Assembly (NCBI GenBank): GCA_963920665.1
Contig: OY987271.1
Location: 15,131,350 to 15,195,349 of the forward strand
Direction: 5' to 3'
Source of the DNA: Straminergon stramineum
Lineage: Eukaryota > Streptophyta > Bryopsida > Hypnales > Calliergonaceae
Length of the DNA stretch: 64,000 bases
The position numbers were made by a program, and so were the translations under genes. Of the stretch, positions 1 to 11,100 are shown piece after piece. A model generated the notes under the pieces. The model made no database searches and had not been told where the DNA came from. It saw only the letters and a program-made list of their open reading frames with translations. The first letter of the stretch is position 1. Each line of letters opens with the position of its first letter.

Positions 1-558
1 TATACTATACGCTCCGCTCTTGAAATAAAAATAATCCGAAGCTCTAAATTTGGGCTTGGAGATACTGACTTGCATACCGTCAATGGCACCTACAACTCCT
101 GGTAAAGCACACAAGTTAGTAAATTGAGTTTGAGTTTCACGCATTCTCTCTCCGGTTGGCCAAGTAATTTCGTGCCGCATTGTCTCGTTGATGGCATACA
201 CTACTTCACGAAGCACTTTCGACACTGTACTCTGCTCGATAGCAAACATCTCACTGCAAATGGTCAAATTTGCACCATGTGTCAATTTGAATAATGTGCA
301 AGCGACACACACAAGCACTGGAATAGCTAGTCTATACTTTGTGGGGTTTTTTTGCACATTTGGCCTGAGGAGTTCTGCTAGAGAGAAGACGGCAGACTTC
401 GTCATTCTAAACATCGAAATCCATCGACTGTTGTCATATTGTTCCAAAAGAAAACGGGAGAACCATGTCGTGGAACGAGGTTTAACCCAAGAACTGAGAT
501 CGTCATCGAAGACAGTGAAAGAAGTGCACAATCTATAATTGTGTAGTGTACTTTTCAT
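1..558 (-). CDS. PIF/Harbinger-type transposase, N-terminal part, cut by window edge
   Basis: On the minus strand an uninterrupted frame runs from ATG at 558-556 off the left edge (186 codons). It reads through a helical region containing IPVLVCVACTLFKLTHGAN, then STVSKVLREVV (the DNA-binding-like helix normally preceding the nuclease), then LPGVVGAIDGMQVSI, which is the first catalytic Asp block of the DDE_Tnp_4 nuclease (GAIDGT in most relatives). FYFKSGAYSI follows, where relatives read YFNRKGYYSI. The rest of the catalytic domain (second Asp, Glu) lies outside the window. No internal stop or frameshift is visible, so this copy may be young. An in-frame stop lies just upstream of the ATG, so the start is plausible unless there is a 5' exon. 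The Myb-like partner protein usual for Harbinger elements was not identified. Confidence 0.85.
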   Translation of the reverse strand, partial: MKSTLHNYRLCTSFTVFDDDLSSWVKPRSTTWFSRFLLEQYDNSRWISMFRMTKSAVFSLAELLRPNVQKNPTKYRLAIPVLVCVACTLFKLTHGANLTICSEMFAIEQSTVSKVLREVVYAINETMRHEITWPTGERMRETQTQFTNLCALPGVVGAIDGMQVSISKPKFRASDYFYFKSGAYSI

Positions 559-3500
559 GAGCGACAACGAATCAATCACTGGGGCCTACACAGACTGCAC
601 AATTGCGGATAGGGATTCTTCGCATTCCTCCTCCGATTCTGAGGAATATGGGAATCTCCAACGTCTCATTAGCATGCAACAACAACGATAGCAACCAAAC
701 AGTGAAAGCCACCACGTTGGTTGCGTTGCCAAATTGTTCCATGTCGGCTCCAAGGAACTTGGGTGTTCAAGTCTACGAGAGGAATTCCAAATTTGGCATT
801 AGGCACGATGGAGGCAAGGGAACAAATGCTTCACTGTTTACCAACATTCACACAATGAGAAACAACTACAAGCATGTGTACAGTTAAAGGAAGAACTCAG
901 GGAAACATGGAGACCTCATTCTGCCAAAAATGAATTATACCGAGGAGGCATGAAATGAGAAAACGACGCTACTTAAACCCTAAACTTGCCCCCCCAATAC
1001 GAAAGCATGAGCAAATTTTTAACTATGGACAAAAGATTGCACATTCAAGCTGCCCACATTTCTGAAGGCAGATACCCTGCAACGAATTTGGAATTATTGA
1101 AGATTCTTACCTGTGAGAACCGCTGCGACGTCAGCGAAGTCCTCCTCACTGAAGATATTGCTCTCGGTGTCACTCAAAATATGAAAGATGAGCACGCAGG
1201 GAAGCACAGCAGGGCGATCAAGACAACAAGCGGTATGGACAACAAATAAACGACAACCAGAGGTGTCCGTCAGAAGCGCTAGAACAACCTCCAGGAAAAG
1301 CGAGACATAGGCAAAGCAATCAAAGTGACAAAAAGAAGCAATCACAGGCACTCCGCAAGTTGAAGGAACTTAAAGAAAGAAGTCGAGGGCGACATTCAAG
1401 TGGTAACAGTGATTTCATGTGAATGACCCCGCCTCACCTCATTGGATCCCACCACTACACACATCCCTATGAAATTACTGATGGGAACGGTTGCCAAAAG
1501 ATATTACGGATGTGGCCGAATTTACAAATAAGACCACGCATGATGTGAACACTACCTGGTCTTTCGGTGCCCTAAAATGTGGAAGCCTTGCTCTGGTGCA
1601 ACCAACACTCTAAGTCCCTATTACCCCCTCTACAGGACGTGTGCTTATTGTTAACAGATGGAGACTATGTAACGCCAAGTGGGAAGGGGCCTTAAATTAG
1701 TTGTGAATCCAAACTAGAACTATGAAGACAAATTGATGATTTCTTAAAATAGTTAATTAATAAGTGTGTGAAGTGTGGAATTATTCAGTCTTATGAAAAA
1801 TCCAGTAGTCGAGCTGCAGCATTATATTGTTATGAAATTAAATTCCTAAGTTATGGTATCCATGAGTGTGTACTGGTAAAAATTGCAAATTGATATCTAT
1901 GTCAAGTTAACTATAAAGTTGTGATGCTAGTCGAATTGCTGATATATGTTTGGATGCAATCAATGCATGTGTGAAGTTTGTCAAATAAATATAAAACAAT
2001 GAACAATCTATTGGACAGTACTAGATCTCGGTTGGTTGTCAAATTGAGTAAAGTTGTACAGTGTAAGTCCAAATGACCGATTAAGTCTAATTGATAGAGT
2101 ATTGGTTAGATTGTATTGGATAGTCTCAAATAGACATGGTCCAATTGTAACAAGTGTAGCATGTAAAGCCAATTGATAAATCTAATTGAGAATTAAATGT
2201 AGATATATGGTTCAAACTAAAAGTATTATAAAGGAAATTTGAAATTAAGTCAAATCATACATAAAGCATATCCGGTAGTTGGATGTGCCTTGATATAGAA
2301 GAGAGGCAAGTCGATAGTGTAGCCGGAGGTAGGTGGAAAGTTGACTAGGCTTTGTATTAGACCTTATGCACGGTGATAGGTCTAGTTTCTTGGTTGTATG
2401 GCTGTTGGTTGATAACAAGGCCAATTGACTCAACCACATACAAGTTCAAAGATAAATTGACTTCAAAGGAAGAATGGAGCGAAATGGGCTAATGTGAAGA
2501 ATTATTCAAGCCCTAGGAAAGAACTAATTCCTCCCTTTTGAAACTTATGTTTGCGCGGAATTAGGAGACCGAATTATTTTATAAAATAAAATTTTCAATT
2601 AAATTAATACGGTTTAAACGGATGAGAGAAAGAAAAGAGGATTGAATTCATGTGCAAGTTAATTGATATTTTTATAAATATTTATACAATATTAATATTA
2701 AGTGGCTAGAGCATGCATAAAGACAAATTGATGATTCCTTGACAAATTGACTTGAGAATTGACATGAGCCGCACACTAGACAAGACTGTGACATCATCCA
2801 TTGAATCTATAATATAGCATTGGGAGTTTGGACTGTGAAAAATTAACATTTAAAGTATTTCCTTGGGTTATTTCTTGAATCAAACCGTAAAACACAAAAG
2901 ATAAATATTCAAAATACAAAAACGAGTGCCCTTAGTCACGCAAACGTTAGACTTATTGACCTTTCTTTAGGAATTACCCCCCCTATACTATATTTTCTTG
3001 GGTTTTGTAGAGTAGGCAAAATCTACATTACAAGTACCTCAAGGATTTTAAGGATTAAGGTAGGTATCTTCTTAACCGCCACTTCTTGCTAATCTACCTA
3101 ATTACTATTAATAATTAGACGAGTCAAATTTTCGTGTTTTCTTCTTGGCAAATAAAAGGAGCTTCCAACATACCAAAAAATGCAACATTTGAATATTGTA
3201 TGCAAAAGTCATGATGGGTCAAAGCTTTTTTGATAGAGGTTATAAAATTGTTTCTTCCACATAGGTACATATTAATTTTAAAGATGTACACTAAGTGATG
3301 ATGGTCTTAGGTTAGTGGTGCATACATGGTATCTACCTTATAGTTGCATTCCATGATGAGAAAAAAATTGGAAAAACACACACATTTGGGACACCTCAAA
3401 TGTGTTGGGTGCCATTAACTTATCGTAAGCTTATCACAAATTGATTTTGCAATATATTTGAACCATTTTTTTCATTTCCATGTTGGAACCATGCTACACT

Positions 3501-4075
3501 AAAAAATATTTAGTATCATCCATACCTAGCTACTTACTGAAGGCTATAATTTTCTATGAAAGATGAATATTTTTACCAAGGATGTAGTTATCAATACTAT
3601 TCAAAGAGAAAAAATCCTATAAACTCAAACCTTTAGCTTCTCAAACACAAGATCTAACTAATGTTAGGAGATCCTTTGGCAAGATATTAGGTTACCTTTG
3701 AAATAACTAGTCCAATGTCTTATGTGGCTTGTATTCCAAACATTCATGCATGAACTCATTAAAATTTACATTGGGGAAAAGTTACAAGTATGAGAATTAA
3801 ACTTATCTCTCACAAGTGTCACTAAGCTATGTTTACTTGTAATCGCAATGTATTTGCAATGTAGCCAAAAAGAAGTGGAATTTGGATGAAAAGACTAAAT
3901 AATGTGATTTTCTAATTATTTTTAGCAATTGGGGGAAAAAACATGTTGAAGTGGAGGTAGAGAACTTTGACCTCACTAATAGAGAAGTTTGTATTCACTT
4001 CTAAAGTTCATCCTGATAGAACACCAATAATTAGTAATTGGGTCTCTTTCAAAACCAAAACCAAATAGATCACTG
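559..4075. other. Flank of the Harbinger element, no recognised gene
   Basis: Bases 600-1400 have higher GC and short protein-like stretches on the plus strand. One, around 603-700, has a serine/aspartate-rich reading (DSSHSSSDSEE) that stops at a TAG; another, at 986-1249, is an 87-codon open frame. These could be remnants of the second Harbinger ORF or a host exon, but no domain is recognised. From about 1700 to 4075 the sequence is AT-rich with no convincing coding potential. Confidence 0.4.
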
Positions 4076-4195
4076 TAGAAACATGGGCCACGTAGACTTT
4101 AGAAACATGTCCCTAAAGACCCAGATCTAGTGAAGTTGGTCATGTGAGTCCTCTCATAGGGCTTTAGAGTAGTCTATGTGGCCCATATTTCTACT
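4076..4195. repeat. Short foldback element (about 120 bp)
   Basis: The left end TAGAAACATGGGCCACGTAG pairs with the right end, which contains CTATGTGGCCCATATTTCTA read on the same strand. An inner pair (CCCTAAAG / CTTTAG) extends the hairpin. The size and full-length pairing fit a foldback MITE. No target duplication is obvious. Confidence 0.6.
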
Positions 4196-5159
4196 ACTAG
4201 ATAAAAGGCTATCCATAAATCAAGATAACCTAGACTGCATATTAATCCCTAAATATTTTTTTATGTTCAAAAATTGAGTTGAAAGTCTTAGAAAAAATAT
4301 TTGAAAAAAAACAACTTTGATTTTCATCCTTTAAATATTTGTTTGTGTAGAAATAGGAACTAGATAGAAATATAAACTAATTGGTTAATGATTCTCAAAT
4401 GGAATTAAAAGATACTAATCCCAATGGTGAGATTGTTCAAACAAAAAACAACAACCATGCGGAACAGTTTTTGAATTTATTTGAAATTTGAGTTAAAAAA
4501 TGAATCTTATAAGTATTTTCTGGAAGAAGATGTTCTAATTTCCCCCAAAACATGAATCTTTTCATCACTTTCTCATCACTTTCTCATCACTAGTCCGAGT
4601 AGAATGAATTAAATCTTTCCATATGCACTAAAATATTTTCTTTAAGAACCAAAATTAAAAAATATATATTTTGAAATATCGAATTTTTTTGTGTTCTTCG
4701 TGATGGACTCTATTTTGAGCTTAGCATCTTTTGCTCCCATGCCCCAATTGAAACAAAAATTATGTCCACATAATGCTAATGTATTTTTCTATCTTCCAAA
4801 AAACTAATTAGAAATTGAGATAATATAACTCTACCCGAACTCTCATTTATCTCTCAAGGAGACAAAAGGTCCTTCTGGGGATAAATAATTATTCAACAAA
4901 GAATGTTGGATTTGCCTTTCAAGTACTGTAATTTACTCTTTTGGTCCCTTTCCTTTGCTTGTAGGTTAAAACTATAAAACTATACTTGTGTAATATTTGG
5001 ATGATACTTTGTGATATCTACATGAAAATTAGGTCATACCTCAGAGAATTCTGCCTACTATTTTGAAAATGCTATAGGATTCTGGCTATTCTATACCCAA
5101 ACACCCCCTCAGATTTCCTTTACAAAAATAGCTTTTGTGGTTTCTCTGTATCAAAGTGG

Positions 5160-5530
5160 ATGACATTCGTGGTAAATCAAACAAACTGTTTGCAGGGAAA
5201 CTTCCTGGCTTTCTTCATTCATAGGACCTGGCTCCAGAAATACCGACAGTCCCAGCCCCTCCGGACGAGGGACCGGCGGATGCATCGACAAACATCTGAA
5301 GACGGTGATCACCGTACTGGACAGGTACAGCTGTACATGCACAGAAAGATTCCTGTTCCGGAGAACCTGCCGCAGCTCTGCAACAAGTCGAGCATGGCCT
5401 GAGTGAAGCTCTCATGGCGGAGTTCGAGACTTCTACAGTAGTACCCTAGGACCACCGTCGAGCTGATCTCCAGTCTTGCCGCAGTTTTTGCAACAAGTCG
5501 CAAAATCTCCCAGGCACTGCACTTTAGTTC
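5160..5530. other. GC-rich unassigned segment
   Basis: This stretch is clearly richer in GC than its surroundings and is open in several frames on both strands, none resembling a known family. A 35-40-base piece around 5412-5450 (ATGGCGGAG, GACTTCT, ACCCTAG) recurs in altered form near 6853-6890. A host-derived or element-derived sequence therefore seems to have been split by the two TTAA-flanked insertions between them. Function unknown. Confidence 0.3.
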
Positions 5531-5536
5531 ATAACA

Positions 5537-5764
5537 TTAACCCTTAAAGGACGGTCTGGTGACCGTGGAAATCCTCTCTTTTGGAACCGTGATATCATCT
5601 ACTTTCAAAAAATAAAAAATAGTCATTAGAGGTCATATTATTGAAGACGACCTACCCTTTTCTCACAAAATTCTGAGGATGAATAGTCATAGTTTTGTCC
5701 TACATGAAGAGATTCTTTGTCATCCATCAGACACAAAATGTCCGGTTTGACGTTTAAGGGTTAA
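5537..5764. mobile_element. TTAA-flanked MITE, copy A (about 220 bp)
   Basis: TTAA at 5537-5540 and TTAA at 5761-5764 bracket a 220-base element that starts CCCTTAAAGG and ends CGTTTAAGGG. Its interior aligns over its length with the elements at 18645-18873 (opposite orientation) and 40479-40716; shared landmarks include GTAGGACAAAA-like and ATTCATCCT-like blocks on the minus strand. TTAA target duplications with C-rich ends are known for piggyBac and Kolobok superfamilies. No transposase is encoded. Confidence 0.75.
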
Positions 5765-5870
5765 CTTCTGGAGTGTGTTTGTTGAACTATTCTCTTATCA
5801 TAGGGACACATTGCATTTTTAGTGGGTTTGGGGAGAGGTTAGGGGATGGAATTCAACTTTGACTCTCCCT

Positions 5871-5940
5871 ATTGTTTACCAGTGAGGTAGGGGTTCCTTT
5901 TCCATCCTTGAAAAGCAGACCCCTATAGTGAACAAAATTG
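5871..5940. repeat. Hairpin repeat, copy 1
   Basis: About 70 bases starting ATTGTTTACCAGTGAGG match, in reverse complement, the hairpin at 28461-28530. The arms contain AGGGGTT...and...GACCCCT around a CATCCTTGAAAAG-like core, so each copy can fold back on itself. Confidence 0.6.
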
Positions 5941-5975
5941 TTTTATATTAGTGGCCACTCAGCCAACCACAATTC

Positions 5976-6645
5976 TTAACCCCTAAATGCTTGAGGCATC
6001 AAAATTTTGGTGTCATCAATACTTTGAAGTTAAATAAGCCCTAACTAATTTTCTATTTTAAATAGTTTGTATTTTTGATAAATTCTTTTCGAAGTCTAGT
6101 TTTAGCATCAAAAATCTGATTTTGAAAATGATTGATTATGATTCTCCTATTCAAGATTTTGTGCAAGGGTGCCCTTTGCAATTTTGACTTTTTATAGTGT
6201 TGAGGGCTCTTGGAAATGAGCCTCAAATACACTAAATCTTGGAGAAAAAAAATCACATTAGAAATTCATTTAAAAAAGTTGCAAAGTAGATTTTGTTGAA
6301 CCATAAATTGCCAAATTGGTTGGGGTTACGCATGTTACGCCCTCTAACCTCATATTTGTTTGGTGACCAACTATTTAGATTTGACATGCAAAAAGAAGAT
6401 TGAAAGACTTTAAATCACTTTTGTAGTTCTAACACCTTTATAATCAAACATTAAGATCTTTCAATTCATAAATGATATTGATGTATTTCCTTTTCCTATG
6501 TGATCTCTAACATGTCTAGTTTGAATTTGTAGAGTTACAATGGTAAAAAAATTGATACTTATAACTTATCAAAACATTGTCTTTTTGTTCAATTTAGAGC
6601 AAATTCCTAGAAGCTTGGAAAAGGCCTTGGGCATTTAGGGGTTAA
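5976..6645. mobile_element. TTAA-flanked element, 662 bp, non-coding
   Basis: TTAA (5976-5979) is followed by CCCCTAAATGC, and the other end reads GCATTTAGGGG followed by TTAA (6642-6645). This gives perfect 11-base inverted ends and a 4-base target duplication. The ends are related to those at 37377-38330 (CCCCTAAAGG). The interior is AT-rich with no long reading frame, so it is a non-autonomous copy. Confidence 0.8.
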
Positions 6646-6959
6646 ATTACCATGTAAGTTCCTCTGAGGTATCTAGCAAAGCATAATACCGTCCCAGGAC
6701 CAGTGCTGGGCATCATTTTTATTTGCACATTTGTTAACCTCACTGCATAGGTAAATTCTGGGAGGGACGAAACTTTCAGAATCTGTCAGACTGAGCGAAA
6801 TTTCGCCCCAAATACAACCGCTGGTGCTGGGCATTCGATGTTATGTTTCCAGGCAAGTTCCTATGGCGGAGATCTAGACTTCTGGTACCCTAGTACTCCA
6901 GGTAACTGACGCTTATTACACTTGAGCTCCGCCAGTGAACAGCACGCCTGAAACAGTAA

Positions 6960-8107
6960 CACCCTCTACTCCCCCAGTCCAGCCCAATTGCTGGGCCTCA
7001 CAGGCGGGATCCCACAATGCACATTTAGCGACATCACCAGTGTCCCGCAGTTTCGGGTTACAGTAAACTCACTAAGTCGTCTCCCTCCCGAAGGAGCCAA
7101 CCAATATCTTCTCCTACCGGAATCCTCGGCACGTTTTCGGCGACTGCAGCGGGACGGGACGTCACCGGGAGACTGTCTGGCCGTATGGCTTTGCCGGCGA
7201 GCTCGCTTCGACTGATGGAAGGGAGTCTATCGATCGGAGAATGTGATTGCTCATCACTAACTGCAAGCGGAAACTGGTGTTGTCGCTGTTGCCGTTGTCG
7301 TTGGTGTGGATGTTGTCGGTGATAGTGAGTTTCTTGATTCCAGTTCCCTTTCGTTCCTTATCGCTTCCAATCTCTAGCTTTCTGAAGAATGGAGTTCAGA
7401 TGGGTATAGTTTGTCGGTCGGACACAGGGCGGTTATATTAATTTCTAGTCCCGGATTGCCATTCCAAGTTACAGGGTACATTTGCGCGCGCCACTAGTGT
7501 TCCCTGATTCCTCCTGCTCCGATTAAAGCATCCGGGATACACGGTACGAGAAACAAGGATGATCTCGGTGTAGGAGATTAGAGAACTGGTGGTAGATTGG
7601 ACTGGTCACTTATTGGGGTAGGGAAGCGTTTTTGGTTATTCACCGACTGGTTGCAGCGTTCTTGCATGTGTCAGCTATCGTGGTTTGCTTGCTTGTGGCG
7701 CGACTGGAATATGTTGATGAAGTATTCAGGAATTGGTAGAACTAGTAGAAGGTAACGTTCGGTTCTAGCAGGAGTCCGTTAGAAATACAAGGGTTGTGGC
7801 GTTTGTGGAGATCTAGTTACAGAGATAATCCGCCTTCCTTCCATCTTGACCAGCAAAAACTGGTAATTGCGGACCCTGTGTGATTCTCTAATTCTGTGCC
7901 GGGAATGCACCAACTGGTGAAGCACTGTGGCGTGGACGCGAATGAGTGTGCTTGGGGTCTAACTGCAGGTTCTGGGGTTCTCAGATTCCAGCTATGGCAT
8001 GTAAGGAGCAGGCTATGAGTTCAGGAGGCTTTGGTTTTCGGATTCTCCGACGTCTAGGAGAACTTGGCTGTTGAAATTAGGCCCTGAAGAGGTATATTTG
8101 GCAAGAA
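6960..8107 (+). promoter_or_regulatory. GC-rich leader region upstream of the receptor-kinase gene
   Basis: From about 6960 the GC content rises and stays raised up to the ATG at 8108, without a long plus-strand frame in phase with exon 1. The most likely content is the promoter and a long 5' untranslated leader, possibly with an intron. No TATA box could be placed with confidence. Confidence 0.4.
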
Positions 8108-11100
8108 ATGGTGGACATGGGGGTGAACAGAAGGAATGAAGTGAGTAGGTTTTTGCTGCTAGTGGCGGTGTTGGCACTAGTTGCAGAGTTTTCCCTTTTG
8201 TGCGTGGCGCAGAGTCTCAACGATGCCTCGACTTACTTGGATAATGTTGAGAGTGAAGTGATGCGAGTTGCTGCAAAAGCCAGTGAAAATTTTATCAACA
8301 CTTGTGGTATGTTTCCCGTACTTTTGAAACGTATCTTTTGTGTTGTGAATCATGTGCATCCTTGTTGGAGCAGGTTTAGATCAGTGTTTTGGGTGCGGGG
8401 ATACTGCCTACAACTAAGTATCAGTGAATGACAGTAAAATATGGAAGGGTGGCAACTTACTGGTTGTACTGGAAGTTTTTGTAGTTTACAGTATTGCCTT
8501 AAATTTAATTTTAGTGGTTTAGGTCATTGCTTATCAAGCATTTGTGTCAAGTGTTACCCCTAAGTACACAAGCTGAAAATACAAACAATTTGGAAGCTGA
8601 TAGTCAATTATAGTAGCCTCCCAACTACGTCTCCATCATTAAAAAATGTCGAAGCTACTTTCATATTTCTATTTAGACATTTATTATTTTCCTTAAAAGG
8701 TTTCTGAACGGTTATTGTTCAACTTCTATAGATATGGAAGCCACTCTTTGATCAGTCAGGAGTTAAATCATTTTCTGTTGATACATTTTGTTACCTTCAT
8801 TGAAGCTTCATGAAGATATCTAACTCCAGTAGGTATAGAAGCAGTCCTTTGCGGACTTTGGGATTAAATTATTGCGACACTCATTGCTAACCCATTTGAA
8901 ACGTTTTTAGTTTTTTTTTAACTTGCTATTGACTGGTTACGTAACAATCTACAACTAATATATGAATGTGGCAATTGCAGATTTGGTGGAATCGTGTGGA
9001 GGGGCATGCTCGCGACAATCATGTCAACCTTTGGAAGGGGACATCCAGTTGTTGACGTGCAAGAATGTTGCCCTAAATCCTACGTGCAGTGATGCAAATG
9101 GCAACATGGGATGCTCACAGCTGCGAGTCATGCTTTCTAGGAGTTTTGTCAGGTCTTGATTCCTGTTGCCAACACTTTTAACACTCTAAGTGCTTTCAGT
9201 GACTGCTATCACATCCACATTATAGGAGATGAAAATTAATCATTTAAGAAGTTCAAGGAAGGTAACAAAATATATCAAACAAAGAGACGAATTCAAGCCC
9301 TACATTTGGAATAATTGAAGTATGTTTTGAATTTTATTTTATTTTATTTTATTTTATAGATTTTAGCTTGGGCAATTAGGTGTTAACCAAGTTCACACAA
9401 CAATCCATTCTCTTGGGTTCACTAATTGAACAACACCTGATGGCTGCTAACTCTTTACATTCAATATTATTGCAATTGAGGAGGCTATTCGCATAAGTTC
9501 CTTCGGTAGTATGACTGGTTTAAGTTTTTAGTTTGATGGACTGACTTGGAGTCTTGTTGCAGGCTTCCTACGACACCTGATATTAATGTGACAAGTGCAG
9601 ACAACTACGCAATTTGTAGTCAAAGGATGCTGGATCCCCTGTTTTTGAACATTTCCAAGGTTCACAACAACGCAATCAATCTCACTTCATGGTTCTACCT
9701 TGGATCCGTGGAGGGGGTGCAACGTTCCTTTCCTGGTCGAGTAAGCTTCGAACTTGAATGTGTTCATCCCAGCATTTTTGTGTCATGTTTCCCTAAGTCT
9801 GCAGGGTTTTAGGGCTACTTCTAAAATTTTAGAGTTATTAGAGAATATCCTGTTCTCATGGACGCGACAATGAGAAGAACTCATTTTCACTTAAAATTAT
9901 GATATCATTGTCATATTGAATGCCAACTTTGTTTATATGGACACAATTTCGAGTGCCCCAATTGTGACACTCAATTGCTCAATGGTCTGAAAACTCGGAC
10001 TGGTATAGATTTAGGTTTCAATGCCCCCGCCGTGGAAAGCGTGGAAAGCGCCAATGTTATGAATTTCTGTCAATATTATGAAATTGATGCTTATCAATTC
10101 CAGTGTGATTTTAAGCAACTTCAACATGCATCATGATGCAGGATGTATCACCAACAAGTTGTACCTTTGAACCAAGGAAGCGTCCCTGGTGAGTCCACTA
10201 TACCTCTGGAACTCTTTGTAAAGAAACAATGACAATTAGTATGGCTTGGTGCCTTACTAGAAGTAGGTAGAACCACTTCTACTGGGTCAAGTCTAGAATT
10301 AGTCTGAATAATACTTGCTTAGACTTCATTGTCTTATCGTTAGTCATGCACCCCATGGGATGCCTGAAGCATGTGTGAATGAAAAAAGTCCCTGGGACTC
10401 CTCAAGTGTTCTTGTTGTTCTTCTTGTGTGGTAAACTACAGATGGTCAAAACCCAAAACCCAGTCTCATAAATCTTATGTCAGGAGTGATGTTATGTTGA
10501 ATTCTACGGTAATTTGAGTTTTAGAAATCAGAGAATCTGTAAAGTAATGTAAATATCCTTCCAGGTATATGGGTGCAACAGCTGTGCGGAAGGACCTAAT
10601 CATTCTGCTAGATGGTGGAAACTCAATGGGCGATGGATTACCTGGTGACATCTTTATTAATCCAAATGATTTCACCAAGTTCGCTGCCTCTGTCAACATG
10701 ATCAAGGAGCTTCTAGACACCCTAAACTACGGTGATCGTGTGTCCGTCGTCCTTTACTCCAGTTCCACCTCAGCCACTTTGGTGATGAATGTAAGTACAC
10801 TGCAGGGCTGATATATTTTTGCACACGGATTATTGTTTTTTCTTTCCTGTAATGTCATTTTAAGTAGAACAAAAAGTACATGCGCTTTTATGAAAGCGAC
10901 ACTGATCCAATTGCAACAAAATGAGCAGACTGCATTCATCGTAGGACACCAATCTTGGACTGTCCAAGATTTCTTGTTGTGGGAGTGCTTTGATAGTGAA
11001 AGATACTGGGCAGTTCAAGATTGGCATCTTATAATGATACATTTGCAAGATTTAGGTCGGATTGATTTAGTGTGGCTTTTGCAACCTTGCCAGTAAGAGT

